From NCBI GenBank assembly GCA_020629155.1, contig JAHDDW010000001.1, forward strand, positions 156,454 to 220,453: a stretch of 64,000 nucleotides of DNA, in the 5' to 3' direction. A program made the translations under genes and the position numbers. The stretch's first letter is position 1, and each line of letters begins with the position of its first letter. Under the pieces are notes generated by a model, which was not told the origin of the DNA, did not search any database, and saw only the letters and a list, made by a program, of their open reading frames with translations. Below, piece by piece: positions 53,037 to 61,460 of this stretch. The DNA comes from Acidimicrobiales bacterium. Lineage in GTDB: Bacteria; Actinomycetota; Acidimicrobiia; Acidimicrobiales; SZUA-35.

Positions 53037-54592
53037 CCGTCTCTTTCAACAGTAAAGCGAGAGATATTGCGTAGCGCAGGGTCAAATGTTATACCAATAA
53101 GAAAAATATGTGAATCGGCTTCTCGATATTTGGCTGCATAGTTTCGATCTTTAATTTGTTGCAGCGCAGGATCTTCTTCAGAAGCTGGATGAGCACTATT
53201 TTTGATTGTTTTAAACTCAAAGATATAAACCAATGTTCGCCCTGACGTTGTGTACTTCAACGCCAGGTCAATCTTTCCAGAGTTTGTTGTTTCTTCAACG
53301 TGAGTCTCAAACCCCAGAGAAGAAAGAAAAGCGTATGTGACGCTGGCATAGTAACCCTCATACTCGGCTATAGTATTTTTTCGATAGTTGTCGAAAGGTA
53401 TCGAAGCGAAAAAAGACCTCAATGCTTGTTCAAGTCTTTCTGGTTCTCCTGACGTTATAGCGTTAATCGCCGGCCGTGTCTGAGGTTTTTGATCCGTTAA
53501 ATAGTTCCTAAGAAGCATCTCTGTGAAACTTGACTTGACTTCAATATTTGGATAGTTAAGTACATATAAAGGTTTCGGCGACGTTGGGTCTATATGATCG
53601 ATCGTAAGATAACCAGTTTGGAAAAGTAGTGTTTCTATTTCAATATTGTCAATATCGAAACTTGAAAGCAACGCATCGCTTGCTTCTAAATTCTCAAAAT
53701 TGGGGATGTGATAGGTATTGCGTTTGAGCACTTCTACAAGAAAAGTGGGCGTGCCTGTCTCGAACCAATACGGACGATACTGATGTTGTTTATCAATGAA
53801 AAGCAACACGTCAAAAGGGTTATAAACTTTTTCTCCTCCCCAGCTATACCCGTTATACCAACGTCTCATTTTCTCTCTATCAACGTTGACAAGATACTCC
53901 GCAAAAGAATCATCGAGCTCTTGTTCGGTATAGCCACATACAGCGGAGTAGCGTGAATCAATTGTGATGTCGTTAAGATTGTTGAGTCCACTAAAGATGG
54001 ATACTTTTGAGAACTTGCTGATGCCTGTCAAGAAAGCAAACTCGATGAGGTTACCATTTGCTTTGATAACTGAATAGAGTTCTCGAAGTGTATCACGCAC
54101 GTTGCTGCGGTCAGGGCTTTGTATGTTGTCAAGTAGAGGCTTATCATATTCGTCAACGATAATCACGACTTTTTTTTGAAAGTGAGCATGCACTTTTTTG
54201 ATCAGCGACCCAAAAAGCGCAACCACTTCACCTTGAGATTCTATTTCAATACCAAGCCGCTCGGCATTTGCTTGGAGAGCGGTACCGATTGCATGCGTTG
54301 TTTGGTTTCCGCTAAAAGTTCCTTCTGTGAAGTCTATTTTTATGACAGGAAAGCATTCTTCCCATTCCCAATCGTCATGAATGTGGAGCCCCTGGAAAAG
54401 CTTCTGGTTTCCTTCATAGAGCTCTTTGATAGTGTCGGCAAGTAGCGATTTTCCAAATCTTCGAGGGCGCGATAAGAAATAAAATTTTCCAGACTCAACA
54501 AGCGACTGAATATAACGGGTTTTATCGATATAAAGATACTGATCATCACGAATTTCAGCAAAGCTGGCTATTCCGATTGGAAGTTTCTTCAT
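53033..54592 (-). CDS. AAA-ATPase-like protein with C-terminal PD-(D/E)XK nuclease domain
   Basis: The 519-residue protein starts MKKLPIGIASFAEIRDDQYLYIDKTRYI, the signature start of the AAA-ATPase_like/DUF1703 family. It has Walker A LSRPRRFGKSLLADTI, Walker B VIIVDEYDKPLLD, and a C-terminal nuclease-like SGKIDLALKYTTSGRTLVYIFEFKTIKN (Asp ... Glu-x-Lys). These proteins are numerous in anaerobes and some actinobacteria, and their role is unknown. It is related in logic but not in sequence to the two DUF4143 proteins of this window. A -10 box (TAGGAT) lies 6 nt before the ATG. Confidence 0.9.
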   Translation of the reverse strand: MKKLPIGIASFAEIRDDQYLYIDKTRYIQSLVESGKFYFLSRPRRFGKSLLADTIKELYEGNQKLFQGLHIHDDWEWEECFPVIKIDFTEGTFSGNQTTHAIGTALQANAERLGIEIESQGEVVALFGSLIKKVHAHFQKKVVIIVDEYDKPLLDNIQSPDRSNVRDTLRELYSVIKANGNLIEFAFLTGISKFSKVSIFSGLNNLNDITIDSRYSAVCGYTEQELDDSFAEYLVNVDREKMRRWYNGYSWGGEKVYNPFDVLLFIDKQHQYRPYWFETGTPTFLVEVLKRNTYHIPNFENLEASDALLSSFDIDNIEIETLLFQTGYLTIDHIDPTSPKPLYVLNYPNIEVKSSFTEMLLRNYLTDQKPQTRPAINAITSGEPERLEQALRSFFASIPFDNYRKNTIAEYEGYYASVTYAFLSSLGFETHVEETTNSGKIDLALKYTTSGRTLVYIFEFKTIKNSAHPASEEDPALQQIKDRNYAAKYREADSHIFLIGITFDPALRNISRFTVERDG

Positions 54593-54604
54593 GAGCAGAT
54601 CCTA
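54593..54604 (-). promoter_or_regulatory. -10 box of the AAA/PD-(D/E)XK gene (leaderless type)
   Basis: On the minus strand TAGGAT is followed by 6 nt and the ATG at 54592. Confidence 0.4.
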
Positions 54605-54635
54605 TCATGCCAACATTCCACTTTAGGTATCTATA

Positions 54636-54718
54636 GGGCATCTCGGGCCTTTCCATGGAGGTTTTCATGTGCTCGTACAAGCAAGCAACAAACAAAAGTT
54701 TATTTTTAGAGATAGCCC
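54636..54718. mobile_element. MITE-like element, copy C (internally deleted)
   Basis: 83 bp from GGGCATCTC to GAGATAGCCC with the shared core TTTCCATGGAGGTT and a right half (CAAGCAAGCAACAAACAAAAG) matching copy B. About 40 bp of the left core present in copies A and B is missing. It lies in the 243-nt gap between two divergent genes. Confidence 0.6.
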
Positions 54719-54835
54719 AAGCCACAAACCTACTCGCCTAATAAGCCATTCTACCTATCGACTCGCACGAATTTCTCTCACCGCTTACTCTTGCAGCGTG
54801 TCACGGGTGTGGAGACATGGAACGTTTGGAGCATT

Positions 54836-56719
54836 GTGAGAAATAGCAGTAGAAAAATTTTAGCGCTTGTCAGTCTTCTAGCGTTTACCTTCAGCCTTAT
54901 CTATACAACCCCTGCAGTTGCAGAGATCAGCCCCGAAGGTGAAAGCACCTGGGGTGTCTATGGACTTGCTACTGGCACCCAGTCAGACGCGATTGCTAGT
55001 CATGTGATGGCGATTGAGCAAATCGGCAACCGCATCTATGTCGGAGGCAAATTTTTAGAAGCTCGCGCAAACAAAAACTCACCAGGTGTTTCACAGCCTT
55101 TCTTGGCAGCATTTGACGCAACAACAGGCAACTTCATTTCAAGCTTTACTCCGCAAATCGAAAAGCCCGTCTATGCGCTCCAAGCTTCCCCAGATGGCAG
55201 CAAACTTTTTGTTGGTGGCGAGTTCCGAACAATCAACGGCGACACGCAAGCGCATGGACTTGCAGCGCTTGACCCTATAACAGGAGCAGTCGACACCACG
55301 TGGCGCAGCAAAGCAAGCAACACAAACGGCGCGCGAGGTGTCGTTAACGAATTGACCGTGCACGGCGATCACCTGTATGTTGCTGGCCGTTTCACTCACC
55401 TTGGCGGCGTATCACGCCCGAAACATGCCACTATCGGCGCTGGCAAAGTCGCGCTAGCCGACGGATCAGCCGACACAAGCTTTAGTGTAAACACCTCCGG
55501 CGGCTCTGTTTGGGGTATCGCGGTGGCACCAGATGGCTCAAAAATTTATCTCGCTGGTCGACACAGCGCCGTTGATGGCAACACTGCTGGCGGTTTCTAT
55601 TCAGTCCTCAATACCGATGGGTCGCTCAACACAGCGTTAAGCAAGTACCAAGGCAATAGTGGCCCTAGCAGAGTCTATGGGCAAGATGTTGCCGCTGTTG
55701 GAGACCTGGTTTTCTGGGGTGGCAGCGAGCACATCATCTATGTGTTTGATGCAAACACAGGCAACCTTGTTAGAAACCATTCGACTGACAAAGGCGGCGA
55801 CTATCAAGATATTGAAGTTGTTGGCGACCGTGTCTATGCGTCATGTCATTGCTATACAAACCATTGGGCCGATTTTAACTATTGGGCAGCTGGCAGACCC
55901 AAAACACCTCCAGCAGGTATAGCCATAACCCCTATTAAATATGTTGCAGCCTATTCAGCTAACGATGGGTCACACATCGATACATTTGTCTTGAACACAA
56001 GCGCGACGCAAGCTGGTGTTTGGGCTATCCACGGCGCTAGCGACGGCTGTTTGTGGGTCGGCGGCGATTTAAGTTCGATGACAACCGTTGCTGGCAATCA
56101 GCGAGCGCTCGGTGGTTTCGGCAAATTCTGCGAAGGTGCAGCAGGCGGCGGCGACACACAAGCGCCAGCGACACCAGGCGAGTTAACGCAAACTCGACAA
56201 GAGGCAGCAAAAATAGTTATCCGCTGGAAAAAGCCATTTGATAATGTTGGGGTCACAAGTTACGAGATCTCTCGTGACGGTGTTGTCATCGGCACAAAAG
56301 AATCAAACTCTGGAACACTTTGGTACGTCGATAGCGGCCTTGTAAGAAACACAACCTATAGCTACAGCGTCGTTGCTATCGACGCTGCTGGGAACCGTAG
56401 CGCTGCCGCAACGCTTGACGCGTCAACGGTTCTTGCCCCAGCTGAACCTATGATCGACACGCCCGAAGGTTTACGTTCAACGAATCAGACACGAGAGCGG
56501 ATCGTCTTGAACTGGCAACGGGTCACAAACGCAACAAGCTATATCATTCAGAAAGATGAAGGCGCTGGGTTCGTGACTATCGGCACGAAGACAAGCCGCT
56601 GGTATACCGACAAACCTCTCAGTCCAGCGACAACCGCCTCATATCGTGTGCTTGCCCAAGACGCAGACGGTAACGTGTCAGAGCCGTCAGCTGCGATTGC
56701 TGTTAGCACTTTGCCATAG
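54836..56719 (+). CDS. Secreted beta-propeller protein with two fibronectin type III domains
   Basis: The 627-residue protein has a signal peptide (ILALVSLLAFTFSLIYTTPAVA). An N-terminal beta-propeller of delta-60-repeat/WD-like blades follows (IYVGGKFLEARA, PDGSKLFVGGEFRTING, LYVAGRFTHLGGV, PDGSKIYLAGRHSAVDG), then two FN3 domains (about residues 450-535 and 540-625) linked by Pro-rich hinges. The GTG at 54836 was chosen over the TTG at 54791 because a GGAG ribosome-binding site lies just before it and the signal peptide then begins normally. No sorting motif, so it is probably released or sugar-bound. Confidence 0.82.
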   Translation: MRNSSRKILALVSLLAFTFSLIYTTPAVAEISPEGESTWGVYGLATGTQSDAIASHVMAIEQIGNRIYVGGKFLEARANKNSPGVSQPFLAAFDATTGNFISSFTPQIEKPVYALQASPDGSKLFVGGEFRTINGDTQAHGLAALDPITGAVDTTWRSKASNTNGARGVVNELTVHGDHLYVAGRFTHLGGVSRPKHATIGAGKVALADGSADTSFSVNTSGGSVWGIAVAPDGSKIYLAGRHSAVDGNTAGGFYSVLNTDGSLNTALSKYQGNSGPSRVYGQDVAAVGDLVFWGGSEHIIYVFDANTGNLVRNHSTDKGGDYQDIEVVGDRVYASCHCYTNHWADFNYWAAGRPKTPPAGIAITPIKYVAAYSANDGSHIDTFVLNTSATQAGVWAIHGASDGCLWVGGDLSSMTTVAGNQRALGGFGKFCEGAAGGGDTQAPATPGELTQTRQEAAKIVIRWKKPFDNVGVTSYEISRDGVVIGTKESNSGTLWYVDSGLVRNTTYSYSVVAIDAAGNRSAAATLDASTVLAPAEPMIDTPEGLRSTNQTRERIVLNWQRVTNATSYIIQKDEGAGFVTIGTKTSRWYTDKPLSPATTASYRVLAQDADGNVSEPSAAIAVSTLP

Positions 56720-56758
56720 AACAAACCCTGGCGAAGGTTCTGCATAAAAAGGTTGTTC

Positions 56759-56771
56759 TATACTGGTCGTT
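56759..56771 (+). promoter_or_regulatory. -10 box of the GH5 gene (leaderless type)
   Basis: TATACT (56759-56764) is followed by 7 nt and the ATG at 56772. Confidence 0.5.
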
Positions 56772-58034
56772 ATGCACCAGTTAATGCACACTAGCACTTC
56801 AGTAACAAGAATACGCATTCTTCTTGGACTGGCTGGGGCCATAGCGATAGCTCTCGTAATTCTTTTGTTAGTTACTTCTCTAAACTCTGAAAAGACAACC
56901 CGCGATAGTCAGCAACCGCCCAACAAGGCGACAACGCTTGCTCTTAGCCCAGTTTCTTCACCTGCTGTCACATCGACTCAAGATGAAAATACAGAGGCTA
57001 CGAAAGCGGAAGCTAACCAGCGCTCTAGCGGCAACTTCTATGTTGTCGGCAGTGATATCGTCGATCCAGATGGCAATATTTTCTACCCCATTGGGGCAAA
57101 TGCGGCTGTCAGCACACGTGATGAGAAATTTGTCTTTGAGCTTCACGGAAGCATCACCGACCATGTCGGTACCGTTAAAGCTTGGAATTGGAATACCATT
57201 AGAGTTACTCTTGTCTGCGAGGGTAACCAAGAGATGGCTCTTGAACGTCTCAAAGAAGAACTGCCCAAACTAACATCACAGAAGATTGTTGCGATGGTCG
57301 AATGCCATGATGCAACAGGTACTGGGCCAATTCCTGCCGATAAAGAAGCTGCCATCCGACAATTCTGGATGAAATTTGCCGAGATATTTAAAGACAATCC
57401 ATATGTCTGGTTCAACTTTTATAACGAGCCTTATCGTGGCCCAGCAGACGCTGCTTACACACAAATCCATCAGTCATACACCGACGCCGTGCGGGAAATG
57501 GGGGCAGAGAATATCGTTGTTGTTGATTTGCCTGGTTATGGACAAGATCTAAGCTCTATCGCTGACGGAGATTTAGGAACGTCGCTTAAAGGTGACCGAT
57601 GCAACATGATATTTTCGTGGCATGACTATGGCGCACATATTCCAGGAGCTGGAAATGATGGGCTGAGAGCCACATTCCAGAAAGTTCGGGCGAAAGATCT
57701 CGCCCTTCTAGTCGGCGAGTTTGGCGTTCCTGTCAATAACGAAGCGGGGCACAATACTGCTGGGCCACTTGGGAATAATATTCGTGGAGCTGATCGATCT
57801 ATCGCTGTCGGCCCGTCTCAAGGAGTCGGTTTGTTATGGTGGCACGCCACTGGCGATTCTGGCAAGCATTTGATCTATGCACTAACAGACGACAGCGGCC
57901 CACTTTGGGATCGTGAACCTGGCGAAGGGCTAAGCGAGTTCGGCAAAAAGTTTTGGGACGCGTCACAAGCTGTTGATCACAACCGACCGTACACAGGCGA
58001 GGTAACAGCCAGCAACTGCCCAAGCGCAAGTTAG
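56772..58034 (+). CDS. Secreted GH5-like glycoside hydrolase
   Basis: The 420-residue protein has an N-terminal membrane helix/signal (ILLGLAGAIAIALVILLLVTSL), a Ser/Thr/Pro-rich linker and a TIM-barrel of GH5 cellulase type. The barrel is seen as WNWNTIRVTLVCEGN, acid/base Glu in WFNFYNEPYRG, FSWHDYGAH, nucleophile Glu in LLVGEFGVPVNN and LLWWHATGDS. Likely hydrolyses a beta-1,4-glucan or mannan outside the cell. It is followed after 10 nt by an SGNH esterase gene, suggesting joint action on decorated polysaccharide. Confidence 0.85.
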   Translation: MHQLMHTSTSVTRIRILLGLAGAIAIALVILLLVTSLNSEKTTRDSQQPPNKATTLALSPVSSPAVTSTQDENTEATKAEANQRSSGNFYVVGSDIVDPDGNIFYPIGANAAVSTRDEKFVFELHGSITDHVGTVKAWNWNTIRVTLVCEGNQEMALERLKEELPKLTSQKIVAMVECHDATGTGPIPADKEAAIRQFWMKFAEIFKDNPYVWFNFYNEPYRGPADAAYTQIHQSYTDAVREMGAENIVVVDLPGYGQDLSSIADGDLGTSLKGDRCNMIFSWHDYGAHIPGAGNDGLRATFQKVRAKDLALLVGEFGVPVNNEAGHNTAGPLGNNIRGADRSIAVGPSQGVGLLWWHATGDSGKHLIYALTDDSGPLWDREPGEGLSEFGKKFWDASQAVDHNRPYTGEVTASNCPSAS

Positions 58035-58044
58035 TATACCTCCT

Positions 58045-58683
58045 ATGAAATTCTATGTTTTCGGCGACAGCATCACGCAGGGTTTTTGGGACGAAACAGG
58101 CGGCTGGCTAACTCGGGTTACTTCGCATTTCGTTAAGGAAGCTGCTGAACGCAACTTTGCTGACCCGTTCCATTCATTTTTCAATCTGGGTGTTTCAGGT
58201 AATTCCACAGCTGATCTTCTCGCACGGTTCGATCAAGAAATTACAGTTCGACGCGATGATAGAGAATGTGTTGTTGTCTTATTTATAGGAACAAACGACT
58301 CTATCAGCGCAGAAAACAAGCACGAAGAATTATCGGCCGAACAATTTCAGCAAAACTATACGATGCTGATCGAGAAAGCAAAAAAGTACACCGACAATGT
58401 TGTTTTACTAGGGCTTCCTCCTTGCATACAAAGCAGAGTAGACCCTATCCCCTGGTTTCTCGGACATTCTTACACTAACGATCGCATTAAACAATTTGAT
58501 CAGATCATCGCTTCACTTGCAAATGATTACTCGCTCAATTATGTGCAGTTATTTGAACTGCTGGCACAGGCTCAGAATTCTGAAGAGTTATTCCCAGATG
58601 GGATTCACCCTAACACAAAAGGTCATGCTCTCATCGCTGAGCTCGTATTGCCTGTGTTGCAGGAACTCTCAAAGCAGCAGTAG
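58045..58683 (+). CDS. SGNH/GDSL hydrolase
   Basis: The 212-residue esterase has all family blocks: block I FGDSITQGF (nucleophile Ser), block II LGVSGNST (Gly), block III FIGTNDS (Asn) and block V DGIHPNTKGH (Asp and His). There is no signal peptide, so it acts in the cytoplasm or is exported unconventionally. It starts 10 nt after the GH5 gene. A carbohydrate esterase or lysophospholipase-like role is plausible. Confidence 0.87.
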   Translation: MKFYVFGDSITQGFWDETGGWLTRVTSHFVKEAAERNFADPFHSFFNLGVSGNSTADLLARFDQEITVRRDDRECVVVLFIGTNDSISAENKHEELSAEQFQQNYTMLIEKAKKYTDNVVLLGLPPCIQSRVDPIPWFLGHSYTNDRIKQFDQIIASLANDYSLNYVQLFELLAQAQNSEELFPDGIHPNTKGHALIAELVLPVLQELSKQQ

Positions 58684-58707
58684 TGAACCAGCGTTTAGAT
58701 TCCGAGA

Positions 58708-58719
58708 TACACTAGACAC
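58708..58719 (+). promoter_or_regulatory. -10 box of the YdeN-like hydrolase gene (leaderless type)
   Basis: TACACT (58708-58713) is followed by 6 nt and the ATG at 58720. Confidence 0.5.
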
Positions 58720-59307
58720 ATGAAAAATGCTTTACTTTTCCACGGTAGAGCTGACGCAGAGGAATACTACTCAGAACATCCTTCAGCAAGTAATAGCCAT
58801 TGGTTTCCTTGGCTTGCGAATGAACTTTTACGCCTAGACATTCACGCTGTGACGCCTGAAGTTTTTCAAGTGCATACCCCCACATACGAAAAGTATCTAA
58901 CCGAGCTTGAACGTTTTGACATCTCTACAGAAACAATACTTGTAGGGCACAGCACTGGAGCAGGCTTTCTTGTCCGCTGGCTAAGCGAAAACCCACACAT
59001 CGAGGTTAATCGTGTAGCGCTTGTAGCGCCCTGGCTCGGTGAGCCACTAGAGGGTAAACCACTAAGGGCAGAAGAGAAAAACATGTTCGATTTTTCGATC
59101 GATCCAGCGTTTGGCAAACGCTGTGAAACGTTAACTATTTTTAGCTCTACTAACGATATGCAAGGAATTCAAGATTCTGTCGCAAAACTCACTTCTAGTT
59201 TAGAACAAAACACTTTCTCGCTTATAGAAAAACAGAATATGGGCCATTTCTGCAGCGAGGACAGCGTTGATACTTTTCCTGAGTTATTACATACGCTAGT
59301 CAAGTAG
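58720..59307 (+). CDS. RBBP9/YdeN-family alpha/beta hydrolase
   Basis: The 195-residue serine hydrolase has an oxyanion start NALLFHGRADAEE, the nucleophile elbow VGHSTGAGF, a catalytic Asp in FSSTNDMQGI and His in NMGHFCSED. RBBP9/YdeN proteins are small single-domain hydrolases with poorly known substrates. The SNSHWFPWLANEL segment near the start is typical of the family. It is monocistronic with its own promoter. Confidence 0.85.
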   Translation: MKNALLFHGRADAEEYYSEHPSASNSHWFPWLANELLRLDIHAVTPEVFQVHTPTYEKYLTELERFDISTETILVGHSTGAGFLVRWLSENPHIEVNRVALVAPWLGEPLEGKPLRAEEKNMFDFSIDPAFGKRCETLTIFSSTNDMQGIQDSVAKLTSSLEQNTFSLIEKQNMGHFCSEDSVDTFPELLHTLVK

Positions 59308-59426
59308 ACTCTTTTTGCGAAACAGCTTCGTGTGCCCCCCTTAGGAGAGTTCCCCAAGGAAGTCGGCGAAAAATGCATGGGGCTCTCGTTTCGGCTAAGC
59401 TACTTGCAATTCGATCGGAGATTTCT

Positions 59427-60098
59427 GTGAAACGTATTGTAGTAGTAGTGTTAGCAGCAGCTGTCGTTGCTGTCGGCGGAGTTTTCTTGTGGTTTAATGT
59501 GATTCGTGGAGACGCTCCTGAAGAGTTTGAACTCACTAAATCTGAGGGAACAGTTTCGGGCGAGACTATAGAAGATGTCAACGGCGTGTGGATAATCGCA
59601 CCAGAGTCAGAAGCAGGGTATCGAGTTGTTGAAGACCTTAGCGGCATCCAAAATTTTGAGGCTGTTGGACGCACAAGTCAGATCACAGGGTCACTAACCG
59701 TCGAAGAAGGCACTGTTGCTGAAGCGACCTTTGAGGTAGACGTCGCATCTATCACAAGCGATGACGGTAAACGTGATAACAAATTTAAAGGCGACATTAT
59801 GGACGCAGACACCTTTCCTACAGCGTCTTTTGTGCTAAATGAGCCGTTAACCTTCGGCACACTTGAACAGTCAGGCACTGCTAGCGAAACAACCGCCAAA
59901 GGGGACCTTACCTTAAAAGATGTAACGAAATCAGTTAGTTCTGATCTGACGTTTCAAGTTATCGGTGATCAAATTGAAGTGGTTGGCTCTATCCCCGTCG
60001 CCTATAGCGACTTTGGCATCGATAACCCAACAAACCCATTCGTGACGGTTAGAGATGAAGGCATGGTCGAGTTTAAACTGCGATTCGAGAAACAGTAA
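59427..60098 (+). CDS. Membrane-anchored YceI-family protein
   Basis: The 223-residue protein has an N-terminal helix (VKRIVVVVLAAAVVAVGGVFLWF) and a YceI lipocalin-like domain (GVWIIAPESEAGYRVVE, EATFEVDVASITSDDGKRDNKFKGDIMDADTFPTASF, GDLTLKDVTKSV). YceI proteins bind isoprenoid-type lipids in a beta-barrel. The GTG at 59427 follows a GGAG ribosome-binding site at correct spacing, so the longer track start at 59373 is rejected. Confidence 0.88.
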   Translation: MKRIVVVVLAAAVVAVGGVFLWFNVIRGDAPEEFELTKSEGTVSGETIEDVNGVWIIAPESEAGYRVVEDLSGIQNFEAVGRTSQITGSLTVEEGTVAEATFEVDVASITSDDGKRDNKFKGDIMDADTFPTASFVLNEPLTFGTLEQSGTASETTAKGDLTLKDVTKSVSSDLTFQVIGDQIEVVGSIPVAYSDFGIDNPTNPFVTVRDEGMVEFKLRFEKQ

Positions 60099-60301
60099 CC
60101 ACTTCTGGAGACTCTATAGGTTTGCTTTCTAGGCTGACGCTTTGGACAATCCGAGCAAACCAGAAATGTTGAAGGCATCCACAAGTACTAGAGATCCCTT
60201 TCATAACATTCTTCTAACAAACTGGCAGTACAAATAGAGCAGATGGCTACACACTGTGTTACGTGAGCCTTCATCGATTAACTCAACAACTGGAGAATCT
60301 C

Positions 60302-61381
60302 TTGAAAAAATTTACTGCCCAAAAATCTAGCATCGTTACAGCCACATCATTTGTAGCAGCGTTTGTCTTGCTTGCGTCTGCTTGCTCCTCAGCCGTTGAC
60401 ATAAGCGAGACAGATACTAGCGAATCGTCGACACAGGTAGATGCATTACCATCAGATGATGCTACTTCTGCAAGTGGAAACCCACGTGCTGGAGGCCCTC
60501 CAGCTAATGACATTGTAGAAGACACAACCGTAGACTCATCAGCTATTGACCCGTCAAAGGTGGGTTCACTTACTGATTCTTCTTTCCTAACAGATTATGA
60601 ACTCATCGACGAAAACACAAACAGTAGTGTGCAGGTTTCTTTGTCCGAAGACGCACGCGTGATGGAAGCAAACGGGCTGCCCAATCATGCAACAGGTGAC
60701 TTTCCTAACGCAGGCAACCCCAATACAATCTCTGCGCAAGAAATCTCTGCAAGCTTTCCGTTAGAACCAACCTATACAGGGGCGCAAACGTTTGCCCGAG
60801 AACCTGGTGTGAGTATTAACGGCGTGAAATTCGAACCAGAAACAGCCGAACGAGCAACGTGCGATAACAACATTGTCTACAGCATCGAAGCGAAACAAGA
60901 CACCGTCGATTTAGGTCTTGACTTTAATAACGCGCATGTGCAACCAACAGGCGCTTACCATTACCATGGCGTATCAGACAGTCTTGTTGAAACATTAGAT
61001 AGCGACCAAGCTGTTGTTCACGTCGGCTTCGCCCACGATGGCTACATGATCTACTACTCCCCTAGTGGTCAATACAAGCCAAGCTGGAGAATCAAGACAG
61101 AAGATAGAGAAGGCACAAACTGTACCTATACTGCTGGTCGAAGCGGAGAAGAAACCACTTTTGCAGGGCCAACACCAGATGGCACCTTTGTTGAGGATCA
61201 CGAGTTTGTGCAAGGCGAAGGCGATCTTGATGCTTGCAACGGTATCGAAATTGACGGCGAATACGCTTACTTTTTGACTGATGAGTATCCATACATTCCG
61301 CGATGTCTAAATGGCGAGTTTGCATCACAAGGCGGCGGACAAGGTGGACCTGGCGACAGGCAAGCTCCACCGCAGCAGTAG
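60302..61381 (+). CDS. YHYH-domain lipoprotein
   Basis: The 359-residue protein starts at a TTG with a GGAG site before it, giving MKKFTAQKSSIVTATSFVAAFVLLASACSS, a type II signal peptide with lipobox. After a Ser/Asp-rich linker, the YHYH domain shows VQPTGAYHYHGVSDSL and HVGFAHDGYMIYY, and a Gly/Gln/Pro-rich tail follows. YHYH proteins are secreted and of unknown function; the His pairs suggest metal binding. The track start (GTG 60263) adds 13 residues before the signal. Confidence 0.85.
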   Translation: MKKFTAQKSSIVTATSFVAAFVLLASACSSAVDISETDTSESSTQVDALPSDDATSASGNPRAGGPPANDIVEDTTVDSSAIDPSKVGSLTDSSFLTDYELIDENTNSSVQVSLSEDARVMEANGLPNHATGDFPNAGNPNTISAQEISASFPLEPTYTGAQTFAREPGVSINGVKFEPETAERATCDNNIVYSIEAKQDTVDLGLDFNNAHVQPTGAYHYHGVSDSLVETLDSDQAVVHVGFAHDGYMIYYSPSGQYKPSWRIKTEDREGTNCTYTAGRSGEETTFAGPTPDGTFVEDHEFVQGEGDLDACNGIEIDGEYAYFLTDEYPYIPRCLNGEFASQGGGQGGPGDRQAPPQQ

Positions 61382-61424
61382 TTACCACTAAAGGCTTGAC
61401 GTTTATAGAAAAGACAATACGAAC

Positions 61425-61452
61425 GTGGCAGACCAGTTATCTGGTCTGCCAC
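61425..61452. terminator. Bidirectional terminator hairpin
   Basis: Perfect 12-bp stem GTGGCAGACCAG / CTGGTCTGCCAC with loop TTAT, exactly between the convergent YHYH and DUF11-repeat genes. T-runs are weak on both sides. Confidence 0.75.
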
Positions 61453-61460
61453 ATAGTCGT

